From the NCBI GenBank assembly GCA_002049455.2, contig KV918835.1:1-64000 (forward strand): a stretch of DNA of 64,000 nt, in the 5' to 3' direction. Under the pieces are notes generated by a model. That model was given only the letters and a program-made list of their open reading frames with translations. It did not search any database and was not told the DNA's origin. This DNA comes from Porphyra umbilicalis (lineage: Eukaryota; Rhodophyta; Bangiophyceae; Bangiales; Bangiaceae). Below are positions 46,498-57,410 of the stretch, in pieces. How positions within the stretch are numbered: position 1 is the first letter of the stretch; each line of letters starts with the position of its first letter. Made by a program: the position numbers and the translations under genes.

Positions 46498-47715
46498 CAC
46501 AGGCGCTTCAGAACAAGAATGCTCCAGTGTCCATCGAGGCGAAAGCGCCACCAGATTGCATGCACGCTGTACGTCTGCCGGCTGAACGGACCAATGAGAG
46601 ACCTACAAATCACTGCTCTCGGTCGCGAGATGCGACAGCGCCGCAAGATGATGCGAGATACTGCCAACGTGTCTCCGACATTTGTGCGTTTGACCACGTC
46701 GTGTCTACTCGATCGCAAGATTTTGCAGCCATTTGAAGCCTATCGCGCTGCGTGTCTCACTTGACCGTCTTATTTGCTGACGATTGGGGTCCAGATCAGC
46801 GTGATCGCGAGGTCGATCGATGGCCTGTTTGCTTGAAATGTAGCACTGGACTGTCGGAATGTGGACATCTCACGGGAAAGCCGCTCGCAGGCACCAGTTC
46901 GCAGGTCGACAACCCAGCAACGTCACCTTCTCCGTTTCCCATACACTGCGATCTGCCGACAGAAGAAAACAAGTACTCTCGATCCGAGCGGAGCGGGTTC
47001 GCAGAGCCTGCGCATATCGCTGCCGAAACGCTTTTGGCCACTCATAGGCGCACACGTTGCGCTCTTAAACGGTTCGCAGATCGTTCGCAACCGACGTTGT
47101 TGGGTGTGCTCTAAACTCACGTTGTTGCTGTTCCCGTCGGCAATATGGAGCTGGGTGGTCGCCTTGTCAGCCCAGCGTAAAGAAGACCCGTTGAGGATGA
47201 CCCTCGTATGAAAAAAAGGATGAAAGCCCACTCAGAGGGCATCTGCCGGCGGGGCTGAGCATCGCCCTCCCCCCCCCCCCCCTCCAGAACCCCCAAATAC
47301 GTCGATTTGGACTTGCAACAGCCACTGTGGGGGCCCCGCGTACTCGTCGTGCTCGACGTGCGGAGGCTGTCCGAACATATTGTTTCTGCCTAGGGACACC
47401 TCTGTGTCTCATAGAAAGGGTACGTGGAGTCTCCTGGAGCCGGACAACCCATGAAGAGCTCTGCTTCGTATGGGGCGGGGGGAGGGGGGACATGGCAGGA
47501 TGGACTGCTGGGTGCTTCTGCGGCATCGCCTGTATGGGAAGGAAGAAATATATTCTGGGCGGCCTCCTTGTACCCCAAGGGTCAGAAGCCTGCGCAGGAC
47601 CCGTTCCTGCCGTCAGAATGAACAACGGAGCAGCCATTCTCTCGTAGCAGAAGACAGAAAAACCGCATCAATTGATGCGAATCGCATCAAATGATGCGGT
47701 CGGTAGAATAGACAC

Positions 47716-48317
47716 TAGAACGTCCAGGCCAGTATTGACAGTATTGATATAAATCAATTGGATCGTACTGGGAATATACTTGGCTCGCGTGCCTCGTAAA
47801 TACAGTAACGCTCTGTCTGGTGCCCGCATGTTCTTTCGGAGATAATCACCCCGGTTCTGCGGGCCCCGCGGAACTGCGAAACGTGCTGCGAACGGGCCTC
47901 AGAGCCGTAAGAGCCGGCTTAACCCGGCGTGTGCAGAGGCGATGACCACCAAGCGTTCGAAAAGGGGCATCTTTTTGACTGACAGACTGGCTAACAGCCA
48001 ATGGAGAATGCGCATTTGGATGGCGGGCCAACCACGAGGCAGAAGTTCCGTTGAAACCCAGACGAGACAAAACACCCACTCTTAACTGGGCGTGATGCCA
48101 CGTCCCCGTCGCCCGGCACGACGCCTCCGCCATCGTGCCACCACACCCGCCTCCCCCGCCCCGTCCCCTATTGCCCCGCGCCGACAGCACGACAGCGGCC
48201 ACGACACCACACTTCCCGACGACGCCAACGACCTCCACCACCTCTACGCACATCTACCACAGCGGCGGCGGCGGCGCCCCCACGGCGGCGCCGACGACTG
48301 CCCCGACCCCGCCCCGC
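47716..48317. other. spacer, no gene seen
   Basis: Balanced composition at first, then GC-rich. No repeat or domain found. It includes the 3' flank of the left paralogue. Confidence 0.4.
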
Positions 48318-51300
48318 CTACCACGGCGGCGCCGCCGGCGGGGGGGCGTCAAAGAGGCGGCTGCGGCGTGCCCGCCACGTCGGCGTCGTCGGCACACACA
48401 TCAGCGCGCCGAGGCGGGCGACCAGGTCGGGCGACAGGATGGGCGCTTCGGCCGCGCCCGTGGCGCCACCGTCGGCCGGCGCGGGGGCGGGGGGGGGGGG
48501 GGGGCGCCGCCGCCGGCGGCGGCCGCGGCGCAATGGCGGGCAGCGGTTGCGCGGGCGCGGGGACGTGGCGGCTGGCGTCGGCGGCGGCGGCCGCCTGTGG
48601 GGGGTACGCGAGGCTCGGCGGCAGGCAAAGGAGGGGGTGCGCAGTGGCGGCCGGCGCCGTCGGCGCCGTCGGCGGCGTCAGACGGGCGCCTCCACCGCTG
48701 CCGCCGCCGTCGCGGTCGTACCACCCGGCCAGTGTGCGGCCCGTGTTGCCACCCGCCCCCGGGTGGGCCGGCCGCTGCCGCCGCGGCACGGGCGGCGGCG
48801 TCAGCCCGAGGTGCACGCGGGGGCGCTTGCGGGTGCCGCCGCCGCCACGCACTGGCGGGGTGGGGTGACCCCCGCGAGCGGCGGACGCGGCTGACGTCGC
48901 CGCAGCAGTGGCGGTGGCGCTCGCGGCGCGGGCGGCTACGTTGAGGTCCCCGTCTGACAGGTGCGCCAGCGGCGCGCGCGCCGCGGACTGCGTCGAGCGC
49001 GGCGGCGTGGCCTTGCCCAATGCCGTCGGCGCGACGCGGCTGCCGGCGGCGGCGCCACGGTCGTCCCGGCGCCCCCGTTGCGTCGCGCTCCGCGCGGCGG
49101 CGGTGGCCGCCGCCGCCACCGCCGTCGCACCAAAAGCGCTGGTCGTGTACGCCGGCACCCCAAACGTGTGGGAGCGCGTGCGGGGTTTGGCCGACGGGGC
49201 GGTGGGGTGGCGGCGGGGGGTGGGCGTCGTACCGCTGCCAATGGTGATGCGGACTGGTGTGGGGCGAGGCGGCGACACAAGAGACGAGAAAAACGCAGGG
49301 CGGAGGGGTGGCGATACCAGTGGGAGCGACATCACCAAGGCGAGGCATGGAGCGGCATAGCAGTTGGTGATGGAGCAGACTGTTAGTGTCTGGCGGCGTG
49401 GCACCAGCAATGGTGGACGCTCATCCCTCTCCTACACCAGTCTCTCTGGGTCGTCCCGGTCGGTCGGCGCGTCGGCTGACGGCCACTCGGGTGCGGCGGC
49501 GACGTACCTCGGTCGGACAGGGAGCGCAGCCGCCGCGCGCGAGGTGGCTTTGGCGGTGGCGACGACCGCGTCGTCGACGACACTGCCGCCGGCGCGGACC
49601 GGCGGCGGCGCCGCGGCGGCGGCGGCGGCGGCGGCGGCGGGGGCGGCGGGATGGCACCCAGCGCCGGCCACAAGGACGGCGGCGGTGGCGGCAGCGGCGG
49701 CGGCAGGTGAAGAGCCGGTGGCGGCAGCTGCCGTAGCGGCGGCGGCGCCCCGCCCAACACCCCGGCTGATTCCGCGTAGGCAACCAGGGTGGCGTCGAGC
49801 ATCTTCCCGTCGCTGCCGTCGCCATTCGCGGCGCCGGCGCCACCAGTGGCACCGAGCTCGTCGTCCTCGGCCGTATAGTCGATGCGGCGGCTCACGTGGA
49901 GCGGCGCGGGCGGGCCGTGTGCGGGGGTGGCGGCCAGGGTGGGGGCGGCCCACGGGTCGTCGCCAAAGAAGCTGACCGGTCCGGTGAGCGGCGCAAGCGC
50001 TGTCCGAGCAAGCAAGTGTCGACATTGTGGGGGAGGAAGCAGTGGCGAGCGGAGCCGCGCATTGGCGTCGTGGGTTGGCAGCGCAGCCGCGGAGCACCGT
50101 CCAGAGCAAACGCGACCAGGCACAAAGCGGCGCCAGGCGCGAGGCGCCGCGAGGCGGCGGTGACCAAAGCGCAAACGAGTCAGTTGCCGCGCCCAAGCCG
50201 ACCAAACGTAGGGCACCACGCCCACCTGCCGACGTAGAACCATAGCCACCAACCGAGTGGCGGCGTTTCCGCTCCCCGTCGTCGTCATGCCCCCCCCCCC
50301 CCCCTCACGGACCGCGGCGCCCACCACGCCACGTACCTGAGCCCCCCTCCCCCCCCCCGCCGAGCCCCCCCGCCCACCCCAACGGCGTCCACGCGGGCGC
50401 CTCGGGCACCGCCGACCCCCCCCCCGTGACGGCGTCGGCAGCAGCACCCCCGGCGTCGGCAGCATCCCCGGCGTCGGCAGGAGCATCCCCGGCGTCGGCA
50501 GCAGCATTGCGGGCGACGGCGGGCCGTCGCCGTCCCCCGCCGTCAATGGCTTGATGGCCGAGTAGCCGCCGCCGTCGCCAATGCCGGCACCGCCGGCAGC
50601 CGCCAGGCCCGCCGCCCCCCACAGGGCGCCGCCGGTGCCCCCCCCGCCTCCATCCCACGCCGCCCGGCGCGTCACTGGGGTGACGCCCCACGGGGACGCC
50701 GCAGGCAGAGGCGACGCCGCGCGACGGCGGCGGGCGGCCGGCGGCGGCGAGGCGCCGGTCGGACCCATGGCGCCCGTGGTCCTCGACACGGGCCCGCCGA
50801 TGCGCTGCCCGTCACCGCCGCCGTCGCTGTACGCGCCCCCGGCCGTGCGGACGGTGGGGACGCGTCCCGCCGACGTGCTTGCCGTCGACCGCCGCAGGCT
50901 CCGCGACGGCCACCGGTCGGCCTTGCCCCCACCGACAGCTGACCGGCACGCTCCGTCCGTCGACGGTGGGGCGGTGGCGCACGTGGTGCTGGTGGCCCCC
51001 GTCGTTGACGCGGCCAAGGGGGTGGTGGCGGCGCGTTGCCGCAGGGGTCGGCGTCGACCATCACGGCGCGGCGGCGGCGGCGTGGCCGACGGGCCGCGCC
51101 GCCCCTCGGCCAAACGGGGGCGCGCCCTCGGGAGCCCGAGCGCACGCACCGAGGCGGGGGGAGGGGGGGGGGGGGGGGGGGGGGTGGCCCAAGGGACCTC
51201 TGGCGGCCTGTCCCGCGACGCGGCGCCCCGTGGGCCGCCAATCCACCAACATTGGTGGCGCTGCGGGCGGGTCGGATCCCGTCACCTTGGTTCCTCCTGC

Positions 51301-51490
51301 ATGCGCCCCTCCCCCCCCCCCCCCCCCCCCCCCGCATTGGCGACGCCGCGGCTGTGGAGGCGGGTGGCGGCACCCCTGCCACGGGCCCCCCCGGGCGGCG
51401 CCGTCGAAACGGCCGCGCACGACGACGCGCGTGTGGGGTGCCGCCCGGCCGGGGCCGCCGGCATGGCCGCCGCGGCCGCCGCAGTTTGAA
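48318..51490 (-). CDS. Pro/Ala-rich protein, left copy of a head-to-head paralogue pair
   Basis: Minus-strand gene with no recognised domain. Supported exons are 50337 and upstream (5' limit unclear), 49999-49508 and 49253-48318, with GTACGT donors at 50336 and 49507 and CAG acceptors. The second exon encodes LAPLTGPVSFFGDDPWAAP, SRRIDYTAEDDELGATG and RRLRSLSDR; the third begins VRITIGSGTTPTPRR and includes RTRSHTFGVPAYTTSAFGA, APLAHLSDGDLN, RKRPRVHLGLTPPPVP and ends RRSRLFDAPPPAAPPW. These islands are conserved in the plus-strand copy at 51730-55036 while the linkers vary. The upstream exon has PTPGMLLPTPG repeats. Homopolymers shift frame near 48490. Probably an intrinsically disordered protein; function unknown. 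Confidence 0.6.
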
Positions 51491-51499
51491 AAAATGGTG

Positions 51500-51725
51500 G
51501 CGCGGATCGGGGTGAAGCGCAGGTTGGTTTGAATAAATTTATCATCCGGCCAGTGTATAACCGTCGCGGGGGGGTGTCTCGTCCGCCATTGCTTTCGCAG
51601 GCCTCCTGCTGTGATGCGATTGGCCAACTGTGAGCAAACCGGAGGGCCGCTTAAGATCCACCCAGCCGTATCCGGCCGCCACCGAGCGTGTTGCACGCCC
51701 CCATTCAAACTGGCGCTTCACCCGC
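51500..51725. promoter_or_regulatory. shared intergenic region, candidate bidirectional promoter
   Basis: The axis of the inverted duplication. On both sides GCGCTTCACCC and TTTCAAAC occur in outward orientation (minus near 51525-51485, plus near 51713-51740). Between them lie an AATAAATTTAT stretch (51534-51544) and GATTGGCC (a reversed CCAAT box, 51619-51626). Spacing of about 200 bases between two divergent paralogues suits a shared promoter. Confidence 0.45.
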
Positions 51726-51729
51726 CGCC

Positions 51730-51926
51730 CTTTCAAACAACACCCCCCCCCCCCCCCCCCCCCCCCGTCCCAGCCGCGATCCCCACCGAGCCGGCCCTCG
51801 TGCCGCGGCTGACGGAAGCCTCGCGGCGGCCCCACCGGTGCCGTGGCTGCTGCCACTGGTACCCCTGTACCGCCGCGCCGCTGCGCACGTGCCGTCAGCC
51901 ACAGGTGGCTCCTTTTTGCCTGGGGA

Positions 51927-51959
<33 letters not shown>

Positions 51960-52250
51960 GGGGGGGGATGGCCTCCACCACCCCAGGCAGCAGCACCCGA
52001 ACGTCGGTCGGTGGACTGCCGGTCAGGCGTCTGCCAGGGCTCTGGCGGGGGGCGGTCACGGGCCGCCCGCTCGCCCCCCCCCCCCCGCCGTCGTCGACCG
52101 CCCTCGAGGTCGGGCGCCCCGTGGCCGCGCCCGCGGGGCACGGGGACGGCACCGTGCGGCTGCCCGTGCCGCTGCCGCGGGCGGCCGCCGCCGACCATGG
52201 GGGTGGGGTGCCCCCCCGCCCACCCGCGGCGGTGGTCAAAGGGGCGCCCC

Positions 52251-52285
<35 letters not shown>

Positions 52286-54212
52286 GCCGCCGGTGCGGAG
52301 GGGGGTGCCGCGCCGCCCTCCAAAGCCACCCCGCCCGATTTTCCCCCGCCGCCGCGGGGCCCCCGTCCCGCCCGCGGGGGGTGCGGCACGCGGTCGCGTC
52401 GCGCGCGGGGGCGGGGGGCGACACCACGACGGCGGCGGCGGGCGTGTCGGCGGGCAGACCCCCCCCCCCGCTGCCGTCGGCCCCCGACCGGTCGCGCTGC
52501 GTGGCGCCGACGGGCGCGCCATGCGTGTGACGGGCGCCTCGCCGCCGGCGGCGGCGCGCCGCCGCCGGCGGCGGGCGGCGTCGCCACCGGCGGCAGCGCC
52601 CCCGTGGGGCGTCACCCCCGTGACGCGGCGGGCGGTGGGGGGGGGGGGGGGGGTGGCGCCGCCGGCGGCGCCCTGTGGGCGCCGGCGCGCCTCGCGGCTG
52701 CCGCCAGTGCCGCCGGCGGCGGCCACGGCGGCGGCAGCTCGGCCGTCAAGCCGGCGACGGCGGGCGGGGGGGGCGACGGCCCGCCGTCGCCGGCAATGCT
52801 GGCGCCGACGTCGGGGGTGCGCCTGCCGACGCCGGGGGGGCTCCTGCCGACGCCCTCACGGGGGGGGGGTCGCCGGTCCCCGAGGCGCCCGCGTGGACGC
52901 CGTTGGGGTGGACGGGGGGGCTCGGGGGGGGGGGGAGGGCGGCTCTGGTACGTGGCGTCGAGGGCGCCGCGGTCGGTGAGGGTGGGGAGGGACCAAGATG
53001 GGGGGGGGGGTGACGCCGCCACACGGTCGGCGGCTCTGGTTGTCGGTCTGCAGGTGGGTGGAGTGCCCTGCGTTTGGGCGGCTTGGGCGCGGCAACTGAC
53101 TCGTTGACGCTTTGGCCACCGCCGGCTCGCGCCGGCTCGCGCCTCGCGCCGCGTCGTGCCTGGTCGCGTTTGCTCCCGCGAGTACTCTGCGACTGCTCTG
53201 CCAACCCGTACACCCAACATGCGCTTCTGTTCGCCCCGTCTCCCCCTCCACCACGCCATCCCTCGCTCGCTCGGGCAGCGCTGGCGCCGCTCACCGGGCC
53301 GGTCAGCTTCTTTGGCGACGACCCGTGGGCCGCCCCCGCCCTGGCCGCCACCCCCGCACACGGCCCGCCCGCGCCGCTCCACGTGAGCCGCCGCATCGAC
53401 TATACGGCTGAGGACGACGAGCTCGCCGCCACCGGTGGCGCCGGCGCCGCGAATGGCGACGGCAGCGGCGGGGGGACACTCGACGCCACCCTGGTTGCCT
53501 ACGCAGAGTCAGTCGGGGTGTTGGGCGGGGCGCCGCCGCCGCTACGGCAGCTGCCGCTACCGGCTCTTCACCTGCCGCCGCCGCCGCTGCCGCCGCCGCC
53601 GCCGCCGTCGCGGCTGCCGCTACTGGCGCCACCGCCGCCGCCTTGGTGGCCGGCGATGGGCGCCATCCCGTCATCCCCCCTGCCGCCGCCGCCGCCGCCG
53701 CCGCGGCGCCGCCGCCGGTCCGCGCCGGCGGCAGTGTCGTCGACGACACCGTCGTCGCCGCCGCCAAAGCCACCTGGCGCGCGGCGGCTGCGCTCCCTGT
53801 CCGACCGAGGTACGCCACCCCCACCCGTCCGGCCTTCAGCCGACGCGCCGACCGACCGGGACGACCCAGAGAGGACAATGTGGCCGAGGGACGACCGTCC
53901 GCCATTGCTGGTGCCATGTCGACATACACTAACAGTCTGCTCCATCGCCCTTTGCGATTCCGCTCTATGGTTTGCCTTCTTGTCACTCCCACTGGTACCG
54001 CCATCCCTCCGCCCTGCACTCGTCTTGCCATGTCACTGTCCCGCCCTCACCAGTCCGCATCACCATTGGCAGCGGCGCCAGCCCCACCCCCCGCCGCTGC
54101 GCCACCGCCCCGTCGGCAAGATCCCGCACGCGCTCCCACACGTTTGGGGCGCCGGTGTACCACACAAGCGCCTTTGCTGCGACCGCGGCGGCCGCCACAA
54201 CCGCGGCCGCCG

Positions 54213-54252
<40 letters not shown>

Positions 54253-55036
54253 AGCCGCCGCGCGAGGTGCGGCACGGCCGTCGTACCGAGGCAACAATGG
54301 CGCCGCCGCCCGTACACCCATCGACCGGGGTAGCACCACGCTGGCATTGTCCGACGGGGCCCAACCGCTGCACCCGGCGCACGCCGCGGCGCGCGCGCCG
54401 CTGGCACACTTGTCCGACGGGGACCTCAACGCGGGCGCCCGCGCCGCCACCGCGGCGTCGAGCGCAGCCGCTCGGGGGGGCGAGCACTCCCCGCCGCGCC
54501 TCGGCGGCGGCACCCGCAAGCGCCCCCGCGTGCACCTCGGGCTGACCCCACCGCCGGTGCCGCGGCGGCACCGGCCGGCCCAGCCGCGCGCGGTCGGCGA
54601 CACGGGTGGCACCCCGGCCGGGTGGGACGACAACAACGGCGGCAGCGGTGGGGGTGCCTGCCCGCCGTCGCAGATGGCGCCGACGGCGCACGCCGCCGCC
54701 ACTGCGCGGGCCCTCCCCCCGCCGCCGAGCGCCGCGCACCCCCCACCCGCGGCAGCGTCGGCCGCCGCCGCCGGCCGCCACGCCCCCGCGCCCGCGCAAG
54801 CGCTGCCCGCCATTGCGCCGCGGCCGGCGGCGGCGGCGGCGGTGCCCCCCCCCCCCCCCCCCCCCGCCCCCGCGCCGGCCGACGGCGGCGCCACGGGCGC
54901 GGCCGAAGCGCCCATCCTGTCGGCCGACCTGGCCGCCCGCCTCGGCGCGCTCATGTGCGTGCCGACGACGCCAACGTGGCGGGCGCGCCGCAGCCGCCTC
55001 TTTGACGCCCCCCCGCCGGCGGCGCCGCCGTGGTAG
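51730..55036 (+). CDS. Pro/Ala-rich protein, right copy of a head-to-head paralogue pair
   Basis: Plus-strand counterpart of the gene at 48318-51490. Supported exons are one ending at 52947 (donor GTACGT), 53279-53809 (donor GTACGC) and 54054-55036; the last two join in frame as SLSDR-V-RITIGSGASPTPRR. Conserved islands are LAPLTGPVSFFGDDPWAAP, SRRIDYTAEDDELAATG, RTRSHTFGAPVYHTSAF, APLAHLSDGDLN and the same RRSRLFDAPPPAAPPW end. The first-exon frame changes at G tracts (for example 52923-52935), and the ATG is not certain. An Ala run (54170-54260) and Pro runs differ in length from the left copy. No known domain; function unknown. It converges on the FAM32A-like gene. Confidence 0.6.
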
Positions 55037-55382
55037 GCGGGGCGGGGTGGGGTGGGGGCGGCCGCCGGCGGGGCCGTGGGGGGGGGGGTCGCACACGCGG
55101 GTGTGGTCGGTGCCGCCAGCGCCGGTGACGCGGGCGGGCGGCGGCGGCGCTGGTTTGGTGTCGGCCACGGCCGGCAGCCGGCGGCGGCGGTGGTCGGCGT
55201 GCAAGGCGGTGTGGCGGTGGGCGCCGCCGTGCGGCGGCGACGTGTTGGCGGGCGCGGGGCGGAGCTTGAAAGGAAAGAACCATGTGCACGACGGCACGAC
55301 AATGGTGCGCAAGGGAGGTCCAACACCAACGGGCGGCCGCGAGCAGCGAGCGGGGCGCCCCACCCCACAGCCCGCCCGCCGG

Positions 55383-55962
55383 CTACTTGGTGAGGCCGAC
55401 CTTGAAGAGGTCATAGTGCTCGGGCTCCTTGGCGAGCGTCTCGTTAAAGTTCTGCACGCCGCCACGAGGGGGGGGGGAGGGGGCAAACCGGGAGCGCGTC
55501 ATGCGAGCAAGCAAAGCGCACCGCACCCGTCCGTCGACGGCAGGTGAGCGAAACGAAAGGGGGGAGGTCCACGCGCAAAAAAAAAAAAAAAAAGGTCAGC
55601 AACGAGTCCCGCCACACCCCGCCACCCGTGCCACCCGTGTCTGCCGGCGCGCCCCCCCCCCGTGCAGGGGTCACCCCCCCACGCATCCCAGGGCACCCCC
55701 CCCCCCCCACGTACCTCAATGTGCTCCCGGTGGGTCGTCTTGGCAATCGCCGCAATGCGTTGCGCTTCGCGGCGCTCGGCGACCGTCTCAAAGCGGCGCT
55801 CCGCGTCGGTCGGCGGCGGCCGCGACGCACCCCCCCCCCCGTCGCCACTCGCCGCCGTCGCCGGCGGGTCCTCCGCCTCCGCCTCCCCCCCACCCCCCTG
55901 CGTGACGCGGCCACCCCGCCCGCGCGGCAGCCGACGGCGGCCGCCCGCCGCGGCGACGCCCG

Positions 55963-55996
<34 letters not shown>

Positions 55997-56398
55997 CCCC
56001 GCCGCCGCGCCCGACGGCGCCGACGAGGCGGCCGACGAGACGGACGGGGTGGAGACGGAGGAGGCGGAGGAGCCGCCGTCGGAAAAGGAGCCCGCGGACG
56101 GCGTCGCCTCGCCGAGCTCCCGCAGCCGCGCGCGCCGCGCGGCCGCGTCGACGGCGGCGCCGGCGGCGGCGGTGGCGCCGCGGCCCGCGTCTGACGGCGC
56201 GCCGGCGGCCGACGCCGCCCGCGGCACCGTCGGCACCGTCGTTACTGGCAGGAGGGAGGTGATGGACAGCACCGCCCCGCCGCGGTGGAGGCGGAGGGGC
56301 TCCCGGATGAGGCTCGCGTAGGCGGCGCCGTCGGCGTCGACGCCCCCGCCGCCGCCGCCGCCGCCGTCGTCGCCCGCCGCCGTCGACGGGGGGGCCAT
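55383..56398 (-). CDS. FAM32A: FAM32A-like spliceosomal protein
   Basis: Two exons, 56398-55715 and 55451-55383, joined by a GTACGT/CAG intron in phase 0, give 250 residues. The C-terminus is the family signature: AERRFETVAERREAQRIAAI, AKTTHREHIE and across the splice NFNETLAKEPEHYDLFKVGLTK, matching the Phe-Glu...Arg...Thr-His...Asn...Glu-His-Tyr-Asp...Lys-Val...Thr-Lys end of FAM32A. The N-terminus keeps a short EPLRLHRGG block like the family's PLKLKG. In animals FAM32A is a small protein of the catalytic spliceosome that helps exon ligation. This copy is more than twice the usual length of about 110 because of Gly/Ala/Ser/Asp-rich sequence between the two blocks, including an Asp-Ala repeat coded by GCGTCC units. 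An acceptor-like site just upstream of the ATG suggests a 5' UTR intron. Confidence 0.8.
55965..55994. repeat. hexanucleotide repeat (GCGTCC)5
   Basis: Five exact copies, coding for alternating Asp-Ala on the minus strand in the FAM32A-like gene. Confidence 0.9.
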
Positions 56399-57278
56399 GG
56401 CCGCCGGTGCGGCGGTGCACTGTGCGGGTGGGAGAGGAGCAAGCGTCAAGGGCGTGAGCCGGCAAAAAAAAAAAAAGGGGGGACGTCTCACCCACCACAG
56501 GCGGCACGGGGGGCGGCGCACAGCGAGCTGCAACGGCGGCGTGGTCGGGGCGGGCGGCGGGGCGGGCGCGGCACGGCCAAGGCGCCGCGACGCGCGCGAG
56601 CGCGCTGCGTCATGGTCCGGGCACAGAGTCTGACACGTGGCACATCCGAAATGGATGGTGACTTCTCAGTCTTGCCTCCTGCAAAATAGAAAGTGATTAC
56701 GTTTTCGGTTTGAACGGACGGGGTGGGCTCGTGTCTGCTTGGGACGGTGACGCGCTCGTGGTCAAACAGACAGACGACGCGTGCACCGCCCTTTCCGCAC
56801 GGTCCGTTGAATGCGGCGTCGCTCGGGTCCATGGGGTGTCCCCAGCTCGGCCGTTCCCGCGAAACAACGCGCGCGTCCGTCGCGCAGCGTGCGTCTTGCC
56901 AGGCAAAAATAAAAACAAAAAAAAGATGACCATAAAAATGGGAGCGGGACCCCCCAGTCAGACGCCCACATTTGGTCCTGGGGACGGGGACGGAACGGAA
57001 ACGTCCACCCCGGGGCGGGCGGCTCGCGGGGCCAGACGGCACGGCCACGCGGTCGCCCCGCGCTCGCCGCGGGCAACGACAGGGGGACGCGTCGGCGGCC
57101 GCCGCCGCCGCCGCGGCACCAGACGCGGCGCGCCGCGCGACTGCCCGACGCCCCGGGCGGGAGCACGAACCAACCCCCGCCCGTCCGCCGCGAGCACGTG
57201 CACAACCTCCACACCCGACCGCACCGCGCACGGCACACCGCCGTCGGGGTCGACCCCGCCGCCGGTCGGCCAAACGGC

Positions 57279-57315
<37 letters not shown>

Positions 57316-57362
57316 CCCTCCCCCCTCACCGTCCATCGCCGCCACCACGCCTTTGCCCCTGG

Positions 57363-57400
<38 letters not shown>

Positions 57401-57410
57401 ATCCCCGTGC
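56399..57410. other. region between two minus-strand genes
   Basis: Holds the 5' flank of the FAM32A-like gene (A tract at 56464-56476) and a balanced stretch around 56620-56960 with no gene seen. On the minus strand 57365-57400 is a 36-base G tract right after the coiled-coil frame, probably intronic. Confidence 0.4.
57365..57400. repeat. 36-base poly-C tract
   Basis: Uninterrupted C run, the longest homopolymer noticed in the window. Confidence 0.95.

Larger units (their letters stand above)
43427..47111 (+). mobile_element. defective PIF/Harbinger transposon
   Basis: Ends GAGCACACCCAACAACGTCG and its exact reverse complement, matching for about 29 bases, with TAA duplicated on both sides (43424-43426, 47112-47114); TWA is the PIF/Harbinger target. 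TTCGCA or TGCGAA motifs recur near both ends. The interior has a truncated Harbinger transposase gene and a dense cluster of GCGGCCGC sites. The second Myb-like protein of the family is not recognised. Confidence 0.85.
43307..47715. mobile_element. TA-flanked element with GTGTCTATT ends
   Basis: Ends GTGTCTATTCTACCG and CGGTAGAATAGACAC with TA outside each. Just inside are palindromes related to GCATCAAATGATGC (two on each side). These are the ends of the 299 bp MITE at 34068-34366. Most of the 4.4 kb interior is the Harbinger element listed next, so this was probably a MITE-sized element that received it. Confidence 0.75.

Noticed and set aside
51168-51183. Long G and C tracts as telomere-like or replication-origin sequence
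   Set aside because: They are pure homopolymers without a TTAGGG-type unit and recur at many unrelated places.
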